Shown: positions 1 through 9,560 of the stretch, piece after piece
Numbering within the stretch: position 1 is the stretch's first letter
Layout of the letters: every line of letters begins with the position of its first letter
Origin: Elysia chlorotica
Taxonomy: Eukaryota > Mollusca > Gastropoda > Plakobranchidae
Length of the DNA stretch: 64,000 bases
NCBI GenBank assembly: GCA_003991915.1
Contig: RQTK01000131.1
Location: forward strand, 173,304 to 237,303
Reading direction: 5' to 3'
Program-made: the position numbers and the translations under genes
The notes under the pieces: model-generated
The model's database searches: none
What the model was told of the DNA's origin: nothing
The model's input: only the letters and a program-made list of their open reading frames with translations

Positions 1-729
1 ATTATTATTATTACTATTATTATTACTATGAATATTGCAACAAGGATATGCCATTTAAACGAAAAAGGGGAAGGAAAAAAGAACATCGCGCCCCCTCCCT
101 TTTCCCCGCCCCCGCCCCCTCCCCAGCGAAAAGAAGAAAAAACAACATGAAGCTAAACAATGATGAAAAAACCTCAACCAAAACAACAAAACAAAAACAA
201 ACAAAAGACAAAAGACAACCCAAATCCTCCAGGCATAGCCTGATTTAGGCTACAAAAAAAACAACAACATATCAACAGGAACATCGACGCGATCATGAGC
301 AACAACAATGCCATTGATGATCATTATCATATAAAAAAAAATCCTAATGGAAGATACTCCCGCTCAACATGTTTAAAAAAAAATGAAAAAATATTTCTAC
401 ATAGCACATTTTCATCTTTTAAAACTGTATTATGAGCACGTATCTAAATTGACATAGAAAATTATTCAGGTTTAAGTCGAATGTTTCATCCTCCTTCTAA
501 AAAAAGTCGATCTGGGTGAATCAAGCACAAGGCAGTGATATTAGTTTTGTCCTAGAGCCATCTGAACATAGACAACCTACTCTATATTAACCTTTTCATG
601 TTCAAACTATAAGATGTAATCTCTGGTTCTAGACATGATATAGTTATAATTTTTTCAACCTTTCAAAATGCGTTTGATGCTTTTTAACAGAACATAAAGC
701 AGCCCAATTTTGAAATTTAACTTGTGTTA
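1..729. other. AT-rich non-coding DNA, probably intron of the T-box gene
   Basis: Begins with an ATT microsatellite and a C-rich tract at 91-124, then AT-rich sequence. The short open frames are low-complexity. If the donor at 812 is right, this is the 5' part of the first intron. No gene seen. Confidence 0.4.
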
Positions 730-812
730 CTAAGTGTAACAAACGAAGTAACATTGAGCTGTATTGCACAGAAAAGTAGATTTATTACCAAAGCAGTTCG
801 AACGGTGCTCAC

Positions 813-1611
813 CTCTCACAGAAACGATTCCAGGGTGTCCACAGCAAGGGACGTCTCCGTGACAGAAACAGAATTGTACGGGCAGGTGTGTCTTCTGAGC
901 CTGTCTGTACGCTGCACAGAGCTGTGACTGGCTTCTCAACGTCATACCCTCATGGTAACCAAGGTGCGGATCTAGCAACATAAAACCTCCTTGATCAATT
1001 GCCTTAACGTTTACATTGAGAGCTCTGTTAAGATACTCATTATGCGTTTGAGTACCGTCATCCTCTGGGCATTTTGAGAAATGTTCACAATTATTGTTGA
1101 TGTCACGAGTTGCGGTTTCTCCCTCCACAGAAGCGACAGTGTGAGTAACTGAGTTTTTGGTTCCTGAAACTGGGCTGTTTTCTTCCGTGTCTGAGCTGCT
1201 TCCAGAGCTATTATTTGGCAAATAAATGCTTTTATCAGTTTTAATTTTAATGCGAGTGGTCTCTGGGACGACTTCATACTCCGAACTAAACGCGGGTTCC
1301 ATCTTAACCGTACTCACTTTTTGTTGTATATGATCAGACAAACTTTGTCTTGGAATTTTTACTTCCTCATCATCTTCATCCTCGGTTGAGTCCATGGAGA
1401 CTCGACGGCGTTTCTTGGTTTTAACATCCAGAGTAGTTGGTACGGTTTGAGTAAGTGCCGTAGTTTGTTTTGAAGTTGTTGATGAGGTAGAACGTTCAGT
1501 TTGGTCAACAGAGGGTGATGTGAGGTCCAAGGCAAAGCAGCTTTTCGAAGGAGGAGAACGGATAAGGTTCTCAACCGAGAAAGCTTGTGCCCGAAGACTC
1601 AACATTTTCAT
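813..1611 (-). CDS. TBX15/18/22: First coding exon of a TBX15/18/22-class T-box transcription factor (partial; T-box lies off the left edge)
   Basis: The reading frame opens with a methionine followed two residues later by a second one and then LSLRAQAFSVENLI. This closely matches the N-terminus of vertebrate TBX15/TBX18/TBX22 proteins, where FSVxxLI is an eh1-like motif that recruits Groucho/TLE co-repressors. A basic stretch KTKKRRRV at residues 64-71 looks like the nuclear localisation signal found in the same place in that family, and it is followed by an acidic run (residues 75-83). The rest is Ser/Thr-rich and disordered, as expected before a T-box. No T-box is present, so the gene must continue at lower coordinates outside the window. 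The best splice donor is GAGAG|GTGAGC with the last exon base at 813 (266 codons plus one base). A weaker alternative is AAA|GTGAGT ending at 1318. Either the first or the third codon may be the true start; the third matches vertebrates better. Expected role: nuclear DNA-binding repressor in mesoderm patterning (family knowledge). Confidence 0.72.
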
Positions 1612-2080
1612 TCACAATGTACGTAAAGGAACAGTACTGTTGGTTCCTTGTTCAATCTAAGTGAAAATTTTTATTCAAATGATTAAAAAATCAATTTAAC
1701 CCCTTTTGAAAAGAGATTTTTTAAAACCAAATGACAACACAAAGATCCAACAAAGTGGTACTAATCACCACACCTTATGGAAATCGTAACCAAAAACCTA
1801 AGGGATATTTCAAATTGCAACTCCCACACACATACTTTATCTTCTCTAAATTTGATACAAATGAAGCAGTGTCAAACTTATAACACCCGGTTTTAAACTT
1901 GTAATCTCTTATGTGGATTAAACATCATAATCAGATCTGCCATCTTGGGAGTTGGCCCAATCCGTCTCACTGATTGGTTGAACTAAACCAGAGCCCAGCC
2001 CTCTGTGGTGGGAAAACAAAAGCGAACCCAACTAGCCAACCAGAGAACAGAAATCATTGTAGAGTTTATCTTGGGCGGCT
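1612..2080 (-). promoter_or_regulatory. Probable 5' UTR and promoter-proximal region of the T-box gene
   Basis: This non-repetitive stretch lies directly upstream of the T-box start. An inverted CCAAT box (ATTGGTTG on the plus strand near 1973) and a second CCAAT-like word near 1957 are present, but I see no TATA box or initiator that fixes a transcription start. It is called only from position. Confidence 0.25.
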
Positions 2081-2327
2081 CTAATGTGTCCTATAGCTTT
2101 AAAACAAGACATACAGCTCACGCGGTTTGGTTTCAGCGGCCAAACAACACAATGTACCCTTATTTGGGTGATAAGAGTTGACTTCAGAAGCCTATCTGCT
2201 GTTCATGGTCATACACGTATTCACGTGCGACATAACAACTATACGCCCCATCATTTTTTTTGTTCTTCATCATCATCACCAGTAAAATGACTATCACCTT
2301 CCCGAAGGACACTACAGCTATAACGAC

Positions 2328-2710
<383 letters not shown>

Positions 2711-2759
2711 CAACTAAATCAGTTTTTTTTCCATTTTACAATTTAAAACATTTTTGAGC

Positions 2760-3670
2760 TAAACTAACATTGACATTGGCTAGATAGTGATATTCACCAA
2801 ACCCACATTTTCCTCTCGAATGGGCTAGTAATTACAGCGATGTCCAAAATTTAGAGTTCGAACTGAGGGAACTTTTCAAAACATGTAATAAGAGCTACCC
2901 TTAGTTGGGAGTGTAAGATTAAGATATAAGATTATCATATTTCCGTGCTTTTTACCCTAGGAGGTCACGAGTTTATAATTTCTGTTGAAGTTGTATGATT
3001 TCGACTAACAAATCCCCCAGCCGTTAACTTGTACTGTCTTTGTCCTTTCCCTGTATTATTAGTTTAACAGATATCACGAGTCTTCTCGATGTTACGTAAA
3101 AATAGGCGGAGCAAATTTGGGCCTGACAAGATGTCTGTCAAACCCCGAGGCAGTTCTTGACTTTCATTGGTAAACGCTTACACAACCCAGGTACATGCTT
3201 GGTAGCTGTCTTCACTATCAGTAGGTAGTTGGTTCACCCCTCGCGTCTCGCTGAATAACGTTAACCACATTTTGTAAAGGTGTTATGGTATTCATGAAAA
3301 AAAAAAACCACCCCCACACCCACACCCACAGATAAGTTTTTTTATTTTTTAAATTTTTTTTTTAATTTACAAAAGGCATTACTTTCTCATTAAAAGTAAA
3401 AATGTGTCCTGTAGTTTTTAGTGAATCAATGCCGAAGCGTGAACAAATTTAAGATTTAAGAAAATTGTAGAGTATTAGCGTTAAAATGCAGATAACATAC
3501 TATACTTTTTTTCTCAACAAATCGTCGACATCATTTTAATAATGAGATCGACTGAACCTAATGTTCTGTATCGACGCTCTGTATCTGTTGGCAGCAAATT
3601 AACAATTGTCAGATTTATAGTATGAGACCCGTAGTTGCGTAAAGGATCTTCTAAGGTAATTTAGGAGACC
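2760..3670. other. Intergenic DNA, nothing recognised
   Basis: No supported coding region, RNA gene or repeat apart from an A/C-rich patch at 3298-3335 and T-rich stretches near 3340-3365. Confidence 0.5.
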
Positions 3671-3677
3671 GAAAAAT

Positions 3678-3747
3678 GCCTTCGGAGCGGGGATCGAACC
3701 GTTACAGGTTGATTAGAAGCCATGCTCTGTCACTAGACCACCATGCC
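3678..3747 (-). repeat. tRNA-like sequence (SINE head or tRNA pseudogene)
   Basis: On the minus strand the 70 bases begin GGCATGGTGGTCTAGTGACAG (A-box-like, TGGTCTAGTGAC) and later carry GGTTCGATCCC, a perfect B-box. That is the internal RNA polymerase III promoter layout of a tRNA. The arms do not clearly fold into a functional cloverleaf, so a tRNA-derived SINE fragment or pseudogene is likelier than a working tRNA gene. Confidence 0.5.
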
Positions 3748-3774
3748 TTAAGATCTTCTTAGCTTATTTGTTGC

Positions 3775-4029
3775 TTAGCGTCCAACGTCAGCACGATATA
3801 GGCTATATTGTGGACAGGCCCCAAGACTGACCTCTGACAATTTTACTTGGTGCCACACAGTGCTGGAACATCATGACTCCTGTCTCAGCCCGTAGCATAA
3901 TACTGAAACCGACCCCATCAGTAGGGGACGAAATGGGACAAATACATTTTCGACCAATCGTGGGTTTCGAACAAAAGACGTCCCGGTCAGGAGACCAAAG
4001 CTCTACCTTTTGCGCCAGTTCGCCCCCCC
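3775..4029 (-). mobile_element. tRNA-derived SINE, nearly full length
   Basis: This is a copy of the SINE family seen throughout the window. In minus-strand order it has a tRNA-like head with a degenerate B-box, the core words GTCGGTGTCAGTATAAT (diverged here) and GCTGAGACAGGAGTCATG, then GTGTGGCAGCACATAAAAT, CTTGGGGCC and the 3' end GTGCTGACGTTGGACG. A run of C at its head marks the join with flanking DNA. Confidence 0.8.
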
Positions 4030-4162
4030 CCCTCTCTCCGAAGTCAGTACGGATCGGTAAAGGCTTCTTTTATCAGGAGCTAGACGTGAGAAACCAAGGC
4101 TTGTAACGATGATCTCCCAGCTGTGAAGATGTTTCAGAGCTTGTTTGCCCTTGTCTGCAGCC

Positions 4163-4315
4163 TCAAGAGTCATTGAGCAGTGACGAACTTTGGCCGTAAT
4201 CCAAGTCAAGATCAAGCCGTTGGAGAGTCGGGAGATCCAGTCCGCTATTGGAGGTCTTCATAGCGCAAACTTCCGTTTCATAGCTGTCGACATAGAAGAT
4301 ACGAAGACCGAGCAG
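4163..4315 (-). CDS. Speculative terminal exon of an unidentified gene
   Basis: A minus-strand 51-codon open stretch follows a good acceptor (pyrimidine/AC-rich tract ending ATCACAG|CTG) and ends in TGA. The translation begins LLGLRIFYVDSYETEVC and ends SSSLLNDS. Base composition is richer in G and C than the surrounding DNA. It could join in phase 0 to the possible exon at 5338-5455. I do not recognise the family. An open stretch of this size can occur by chance, so this remains weak. Confidence 0.22.
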   Translation of the reverse strand: MLGLRIFYVDSYETEVCAMKTSNSGLDLPTLQRLDLDLDYGQSSSLLNDS

Positions 4316-4441
4316 CTGTGATGGTAATGGTGGTGGTGTTAACGAGAGGTGTTGAGGAAAGAACTAATGGAGCAGGGAGAAGGGAAATATAAAAAGTCAG
4401 AGAAATAGAGTAAACATTAAAAATGAACAGAATGGGGGTCC

Positions 4442-5105
4442 GGTGGATATATAGTTAGATCGATAAATAGATAGATAAAACAGATAGATAAGCCAATAGA
4501 GATAGATCGACCGATAGATAGATATATGGATGCAGAGATAGATAGAGAGACCCAGAAAGACAACGCGGCAGAGAGATGAAGAAAAAGAAAGAGGGGACAA
4601 AAGAGATACGAAATTGTGTTAATCCATGAAAGGAATAAGTGGGGTCTATGTAGACCAGAAAAGAAAAAAAAAGATAAAGAGGTGTGAAAATGGGAAAGTA
4701 GAATATTAAGATGCTAAAAAAGCCGAGTGTTTGTGTGAGTGTGTGTGAGAGATAGATAGATAGAGAGAGGCGCAATAAGAAAGAAAAATAGAAAGATGGC
4801 ACATTATTCAGATAAATAGACTAGCAAGATTGATTGGTTGAAAGGCAAAAAGAGAAACAACAGATTAAGTTGGTCAGCCATAAGTAAACAAGGTGTTTGT
4901 TAATAATGGAATGGGATTGAAAAGTAAATAGATTAATCGAGATATATATTTAAAGAGATAATTATAGAGAGATAGAGACTGAGACACAGGAAAACAGAAA
5001 GAGATAGAGAGAGATTCAGAGATATTAAAATAGAGAGAGTGAGAGATAGAGGGAGGCAGATACAAAGACAGATTAAGAGACAGAGACAGAGAGAGAGACA
5101 GAAAG
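4442..5105. repeat. Purine-rich GATA/GAGA low-complexity tract
   Basis: Degenerate GATA, GAGA and AGAA words fill about 650 bases. Long minus-strand frames rich in Ser, Leu, Tyr and Ile come from the repeat and are not genes. Confidence 0.85.
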
Positions 5106-5337
5106 ACAAAGCGAGAAGATCGTTTGACTTATCTTCAAAACACCCAAGCCATCAATGCATAACCGTTGTCACTGAGAACCCAGCCAACTGGTGGCTGTTA
5201 CCGCGTTGACATCTTCACCAAGCTAGTGAAGCAGCACGAGAAACGGGTGCCGAACCAGCGATCATGCCTTGCCTGGCTTCGGATGCACCAGGCGACCAGG
5301 GCAAGATGATAAGAGAGACACTGACACTGTTACATAC

Positions 5338-5455
5338 ATGCTCCTCGTCGGAGAGCGTGGTACTAGAAGCGTCGGTCGCTGGATTAGAGCGTTGGCTAAC
5401 AGTGCTTGAGGTCCGAGTTTTAGCTCTGACGGTTTTACGGGTAGATAATTTTGTA
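5338..5455 (-). CDS. Speculative internal exon of an unidentified gene
   Basis: On the minus strand an acceptor ATTACAAG and a donor GAGCAT|GTATGTA bracket 118 bases encoding a basic, Ser/Thr-rich segment (starts TKLSTRKTVRAKTRTSS, ends TTLSDEEH). The donor is in phase 0, matching the candidate exon at 4163-4315. The frame stays open to 5215 if the donor is ignored. No domain is recognised; it may be chance. Confidence 0.2.
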
Positions 5456-5619
5456 CTTGTAATGCACATAGTGTTTCATTTCACAAGGGGAAGGTCTTTT
5501 GGCCATGTTTACCACATGTTTTGCTCGAAAATTTCACAAACCGAATATATTATTAATAATTACGGTACAAAAACAAAAACAACAACAAAAATAAGCCAAA
5601 AACATAAAAAATAACAAAA

Positions 5620-6317
5620 ACGACTGAAGAAATGGACAAAACAAATTAAAAGTATGCGCAAACTATAAATTCGAGTCACATTGCTTACAATTTACTCTCA
5701 AATTTGTCACTCTAAACTGGTCACAACACGTACTCTTTTATACTCTTTAAAACTTTAAAATATTTTCATTAAACCAAAGACGCAGTGGGATATTTTGACC
5801 AGTATATATAAATCGTAGTTTAGATTTGAATAGGAGAGGCAGTTAAACAAGCACATCTTTTAAATAAGGCAAGGTAACGACTTTGTCAGAAATGTTGCGG
5901 ACAAATGCATTCAATTTACATTTAGGCAAAAAATAAACCTATTCTATTTCTCAATTTATTAGTAAGCTAAGCTATATTATGTCCCTTTACAACCAACCTT
6001 CCTTCTTATCCATTTATTTTCTTTATCTCATTTTCATAACTTTGTCTCTCTTTCGTTACCTATTTCTCTCATATTTTATATTACCACGACACAATTAGTC
6101 TTTACTTTTTTAAGAATAAAAACATGCTGATCTATATCAATATTTTTTGGTAACTTAATGATTGCAGATGGCAGAATTCAGATTTAAAAAATTCGACCAC
6201 ATTATTCCCTTTTCCTTGACGAACTCCGTTGCAGAATGGTTATAATGCTATCCCTCAAACCACATATGAAAGTTCGATCGAACACCTTCTGCGAAATTAT
6301 GATGAACTTATAATGTT
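5620..6317. other. AT-rich intergenic DNA, nothing recognised
   Basis: No coding signal or known repeat can be supported. Confidence 0.5.
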
Positions 6318-6387
6318 AGCTAATATCTGTGTGTAAAACCTGAGAAAATCTTCCTTAATAGAAAAGAACAATTTTATCCCACCAGAG
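6318..6387 (+). repeat. 70-bp direct repeat, copy 1
   Basis: Begins AGCTAATATCTGTGTGTAAA and ends TTATCCCACCAGAG. It matches 6481-6550 over the full 70 bases with only about two differences; the copies start 163 bases apart. They lie just upstream of the transporter pseudogene. Confidence 0.9.
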
Positions 6388-6480
6388 TGGTTTCATGTTT
6401 CTCGGAGAAATCTAGAAACCGCTATACAAGGCAACTGTAAGAACAATCCAATCTTCCCGAAAATAAAAGAGAAATTTTCT

Positions 6481-6550
6481 AGCTAATATCTGTGTGTAAA
6501 ACCTGAGAAAATCTTCCTTAATAGAAAAGAGAAATTTTATCCCACCAGAG
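6481..6550 (+). repeat. 70-bp direct repeat, copy 2
   Basis: Second copy of the repeat at 6318-6387, nearly identical. It ends about 40 bases before recognisable transporter homology begins. Confidence 0.9.
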
Positions 6551-6589
6551 AGTCAATGTCCCATTCCAATGCAAGAAGAAGTCCACATG

Positions 6590-7157
6590 GGGGTTGCTAT
6601 GAGAAGTTCTTAAAACAGGCGCTTCTGGTGTATATCGATAGCTTTTATGTTAGCGAAGCACACAATGTACATGCAGCTGAATCTGCACAAGCAGTATGGG
6701 CAGACCAGTATTTCTGATGACTCTGTGCTTGTAACAACAAGAGTAGTAAGTAGGCATGCTGGTTATACGCCCATGGGTTGGTCTGCTCAGTGACAAAGTT
6801 AAGCATTCAAAATACCACTATCGCTCTCCAGGCAGCTTCTTGCCTCTTCCTGTGCTTCATGGTGATTTTTCTCCGCACTTGTCCGCGATTGCACATGGTG
6901 TTCATCGTCTTTGAGATTATGGTCGTGACTCCAATCGCATTCCTATTCAGTGCTCTTATTGCAACCGAATTTGGAAATACTAACTTTGCGTCCAACATGG
7001 GCTTTGTCCGCTCAGGAAATATTGCTCTGGTCCTCTTGGAACATTACATAGTCAACGCGATCTACCGTCGGTATGCTGGTATTAGCTGTTTCTTTCTGGA
7101 CGCGGATCGACAGTAGTCTCAACTATCACTATCATGTCTACAAACTGGCTGTTTTAA
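6590..7157 (+). pseudogene. Decayed 3' fragment of the MFS transporter gene at 20898-22421
   Basis: Read in shifting frames, this matches the C-terminal ~185 residues of the intact transporter downstream. Shared words include LHKQYGQTSISDDS, TEFGNTNFASNMG and SGNIALVLLE, ending with CTACAAACTGGCTG and a stop. Compared with the intact gene, a five-base deletion near 6749, a one-base insertion near 6796 and a further shift after about 7060 break the frame. The longest surviving piece (6778-7116) covers transmembrane segments 9-11. The first ~320 residues are absent. Because the intact gene has no intron in its coding part, sequence alone cannot say whether this is a truncated tandem duplicate or a processed copy; same strand and 14 kb spacing favour duplication. 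Confidence 0.85.
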
Positions 7158-8640
7158 AGCTTAAATAAGATTTCGTATTGGAACAAGTGTGGGGACAAAA
7201 CTATTAATATGTGGTTGACAGACGATTTTATCTAAAGACCTAGTAAAGTTTTTTTTTTACTACGTGCCTCTTTCCACAGTGCAAAAGTGATCCATCCAAG
7301 AAGCATGAGTCGTGAACTGCAAATGGTATTGTAGAGGTTGATCCACGTATTCTTTGCACCACACTCACCACACGCTCGACACGAACTGCCCGGCCCTGAG
7401 TTGTTGGTGGATTAGCTCTCACCTAGATTACCCTGAAGGATCCTATACGGCGACGTAACTAAAACTAGCGTCTGGAAATATTACGTGATGCCGTTCAAGA
7501 ACTGTGCTGGGATATCAGGCGATCACAATATACTCACATCGAGCGAAGGCCCCAATGTCAAGCAATTACATTATTTTGCACTCTTTTAGTTCGTTTTGGA
7601 TTTCTTAATCTGTCACATTAAAATTTCCCTATTTTCATATTTTGCTTCTTTTTGCGCAACATCACACACATACACACACACAAGCACACGCACATACACA
7701 CGCACACACACGCACACGCACACACACACACACACAGACTAACAACAACAGCAGCATCAAAACAAAAGCACAAATTTAGGACAAAAGTATAGCTAACAAC
7801 AAAAATCTCATAATATTGTCGTGTGAGGCTAAATTAACTGGTTCAAATAATGGCCTGTAACTGCCTGTCATTTCTTTCTGAGTGAAAAGCAAAAAAACAA
7901 CAAAACGAAATGCATGTATATTTGCTGAATTTCCTTAAAAAATCCCGTCAAAATTAACATTAAGTTATATTATAATTACTGAAATTTAGAGCAATACCTT
8001 CTATTTATCTATCTATTTATTTATTTTTAAACCCACAAAAATCTTTATCAATCCATACATCTATATCTTAACTTCTCTGAGTAATATGTAAGTCTCCTTT
8101 AGTTTTATACACCATGATAGTAAGCTTAAATTCATTATTTTCTTTTTGGTACAGTTTTCATTAGGATTTCCTAACAGAACATTTTTTTAAATTATATTTC
8201 ACACGATCTTTGAATTAATCAAACTCTAAAGAATCCAAAGAAATATATAATGTATTACGATTTTCATAAACGCCAATCGCATCTCCAAAGAACATCAATC
8301 AATAAAAAGGTAATATGAAGGAGATAAAGCAGTATAATTTATGTCATCGTGAAATGAAATGGTTATCTCTCTTGATGATTAAGGACAGAACAAACGCAAA
8401 TGCTCCCTCTTTCGCCCTCTCCGTTTCTGCAGCTTATTCACTCTCTCAAGTAAAAAAAAAATTGTTTATAATTTGTGACCAAGCGAAAAGCTCGTTTAAT
8501 TTTTCCCTATATGAGATTACAAACAGAAAACAAAGAATACCTTTTTTTCTTTTGGAAAATTGTCATCTTATACGCATCTCTTAACTAATCCTTAAAAGAA
8601 ATAAGGAACTAGCGAATTTTAAAACAGGGTCGTAAGTAGA
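7158..8640. other. AT-rich intergenic DNA with a CA microsatellite
   Basis: Apart from the (CA)n tract at about 7664-7737, I see no gene or recognisable element. Confidence 0.5.
7664..7737. repeat. (CA)n microsatellite
   Basis: Imperfect CA dinucleotides with G interruptions. Confidence 0.9.
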
Positions 8641-8652
8641 AAAAGAAGCTTA

Positions 8653-8696
8653 GGCTTCCGACGAGTTGTAAGCTACCGTGACATTGTACTTACGAC
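8653..8696 (+). repeat. Half of a foldback (MITE-like) repeat
   Basis: The segment CTTCCGACGAGTTGTAAGC followed by GACATTGTACTTACGAC resembles one arm of the palindromic element at 34205-34303. Only one arm is present here. Confidence 0.45.
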
Positions 8697-8708
8697 GCTA
8701 ATTATTGT

Positions 8709-8765
8709 TTCAGCTGATCACGTTATACGGACACTGATTCAGCTATTAGGGGACAAAACCCAACA
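8709..8765 (-). mobile_element. SINE core remnant
   Basis: On the minus strand a diverged version of the SINE core (GTGTCAGTATAATGTGACC then GGCTGAGAC) is recognisable; head and tail are lost. Confidence 0.45.
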
Positions 8766-8879
8766 AATAATTTGTCTGATCAGGGGATCACACTAACATC
8801 TGTCGAATACAAAGAAGCATAGCGCGCTAAGATTGAAGGCAGCTCGTCCTAACTTTAGAAGAAACTATAAAAAGCAGGA

Positions 8880-8995
8880 GAAAAAAAAACACAAAAAAAC
8901 CAACAAAACCCCCCCACAAAAAACAAAAACAAGAAAAAACAAAAACAAAACAACAACAAGCAAACAAACAAACAAACAAACCAAACCATAAACAA
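8880..8995. repeat. A/C-rich (AAAC)n low-complexity tract
   Basis: Runs of AAAC and AAACA with a C6 tract; no coding capacity. Confidence 0.85.
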
Positions 8996-9216
8996 AACAA
9001 AGAAACTAGCCTCTCATAGAGTATTTAGGCGGTGCGAAGCAATTTTGAAGTGAAAAGGAAATATATATGAAAAGGACCATCTTAAATCAACCCAATATAT
9101 TGTTTGGCCCATTGGCAGATATTTAATTTACACTTTTAAAAGAATGTTGCAAATGTATTGTTAGTTGTTGCTGCTATTGCCTTTACTGTCGCCGCCGCCC
9201 TCGTCATCATGCTTGT

Positions 9217-9218
9217 GG

Positions 9219-9266
<48 letters not shown>

Positions 9267-9290
9267 CAGTTGGTCCTGTTGTTGTTTTTG
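9217..9290. repeat. (GTT)n microsatellite
   Basis: About fifteen uninterrupted GTT triplets followed by degenerate ones. Confidence 0.9.
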
Positions 9291-9459
9291 CTGTTGGCAT
9301 TATTGTATTCTATATTATAAATTCCGTTCCTTTTTAAAGCAGCAGCTATAAAATGCACACAGGGCGTCGAATCGTTTAAAGTCCTTTCGCATTGCATATA
9401 TCATCAAGAAAAGTTCATTTTATCCTCAGTTCTTTCTAAATGCTATTTCTGTCTCCCTA

Positions 9460-9524
9460 CCTCTCTCCTCCCACTCTCCCCCTACTATTCTCCAACTCTC
9501 TCTCTCTCTCCCACTCTCTTCCCC

Positions 9525-9556
<32 letters not shown>

Positions 9557-9560
9557 TCGC
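9460..9560. repeat. (CT)n pyrimidine-rich tract
   Basis: Imperfect CT dinucleotides interrupted by C-runs. Confidence 0.85.
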
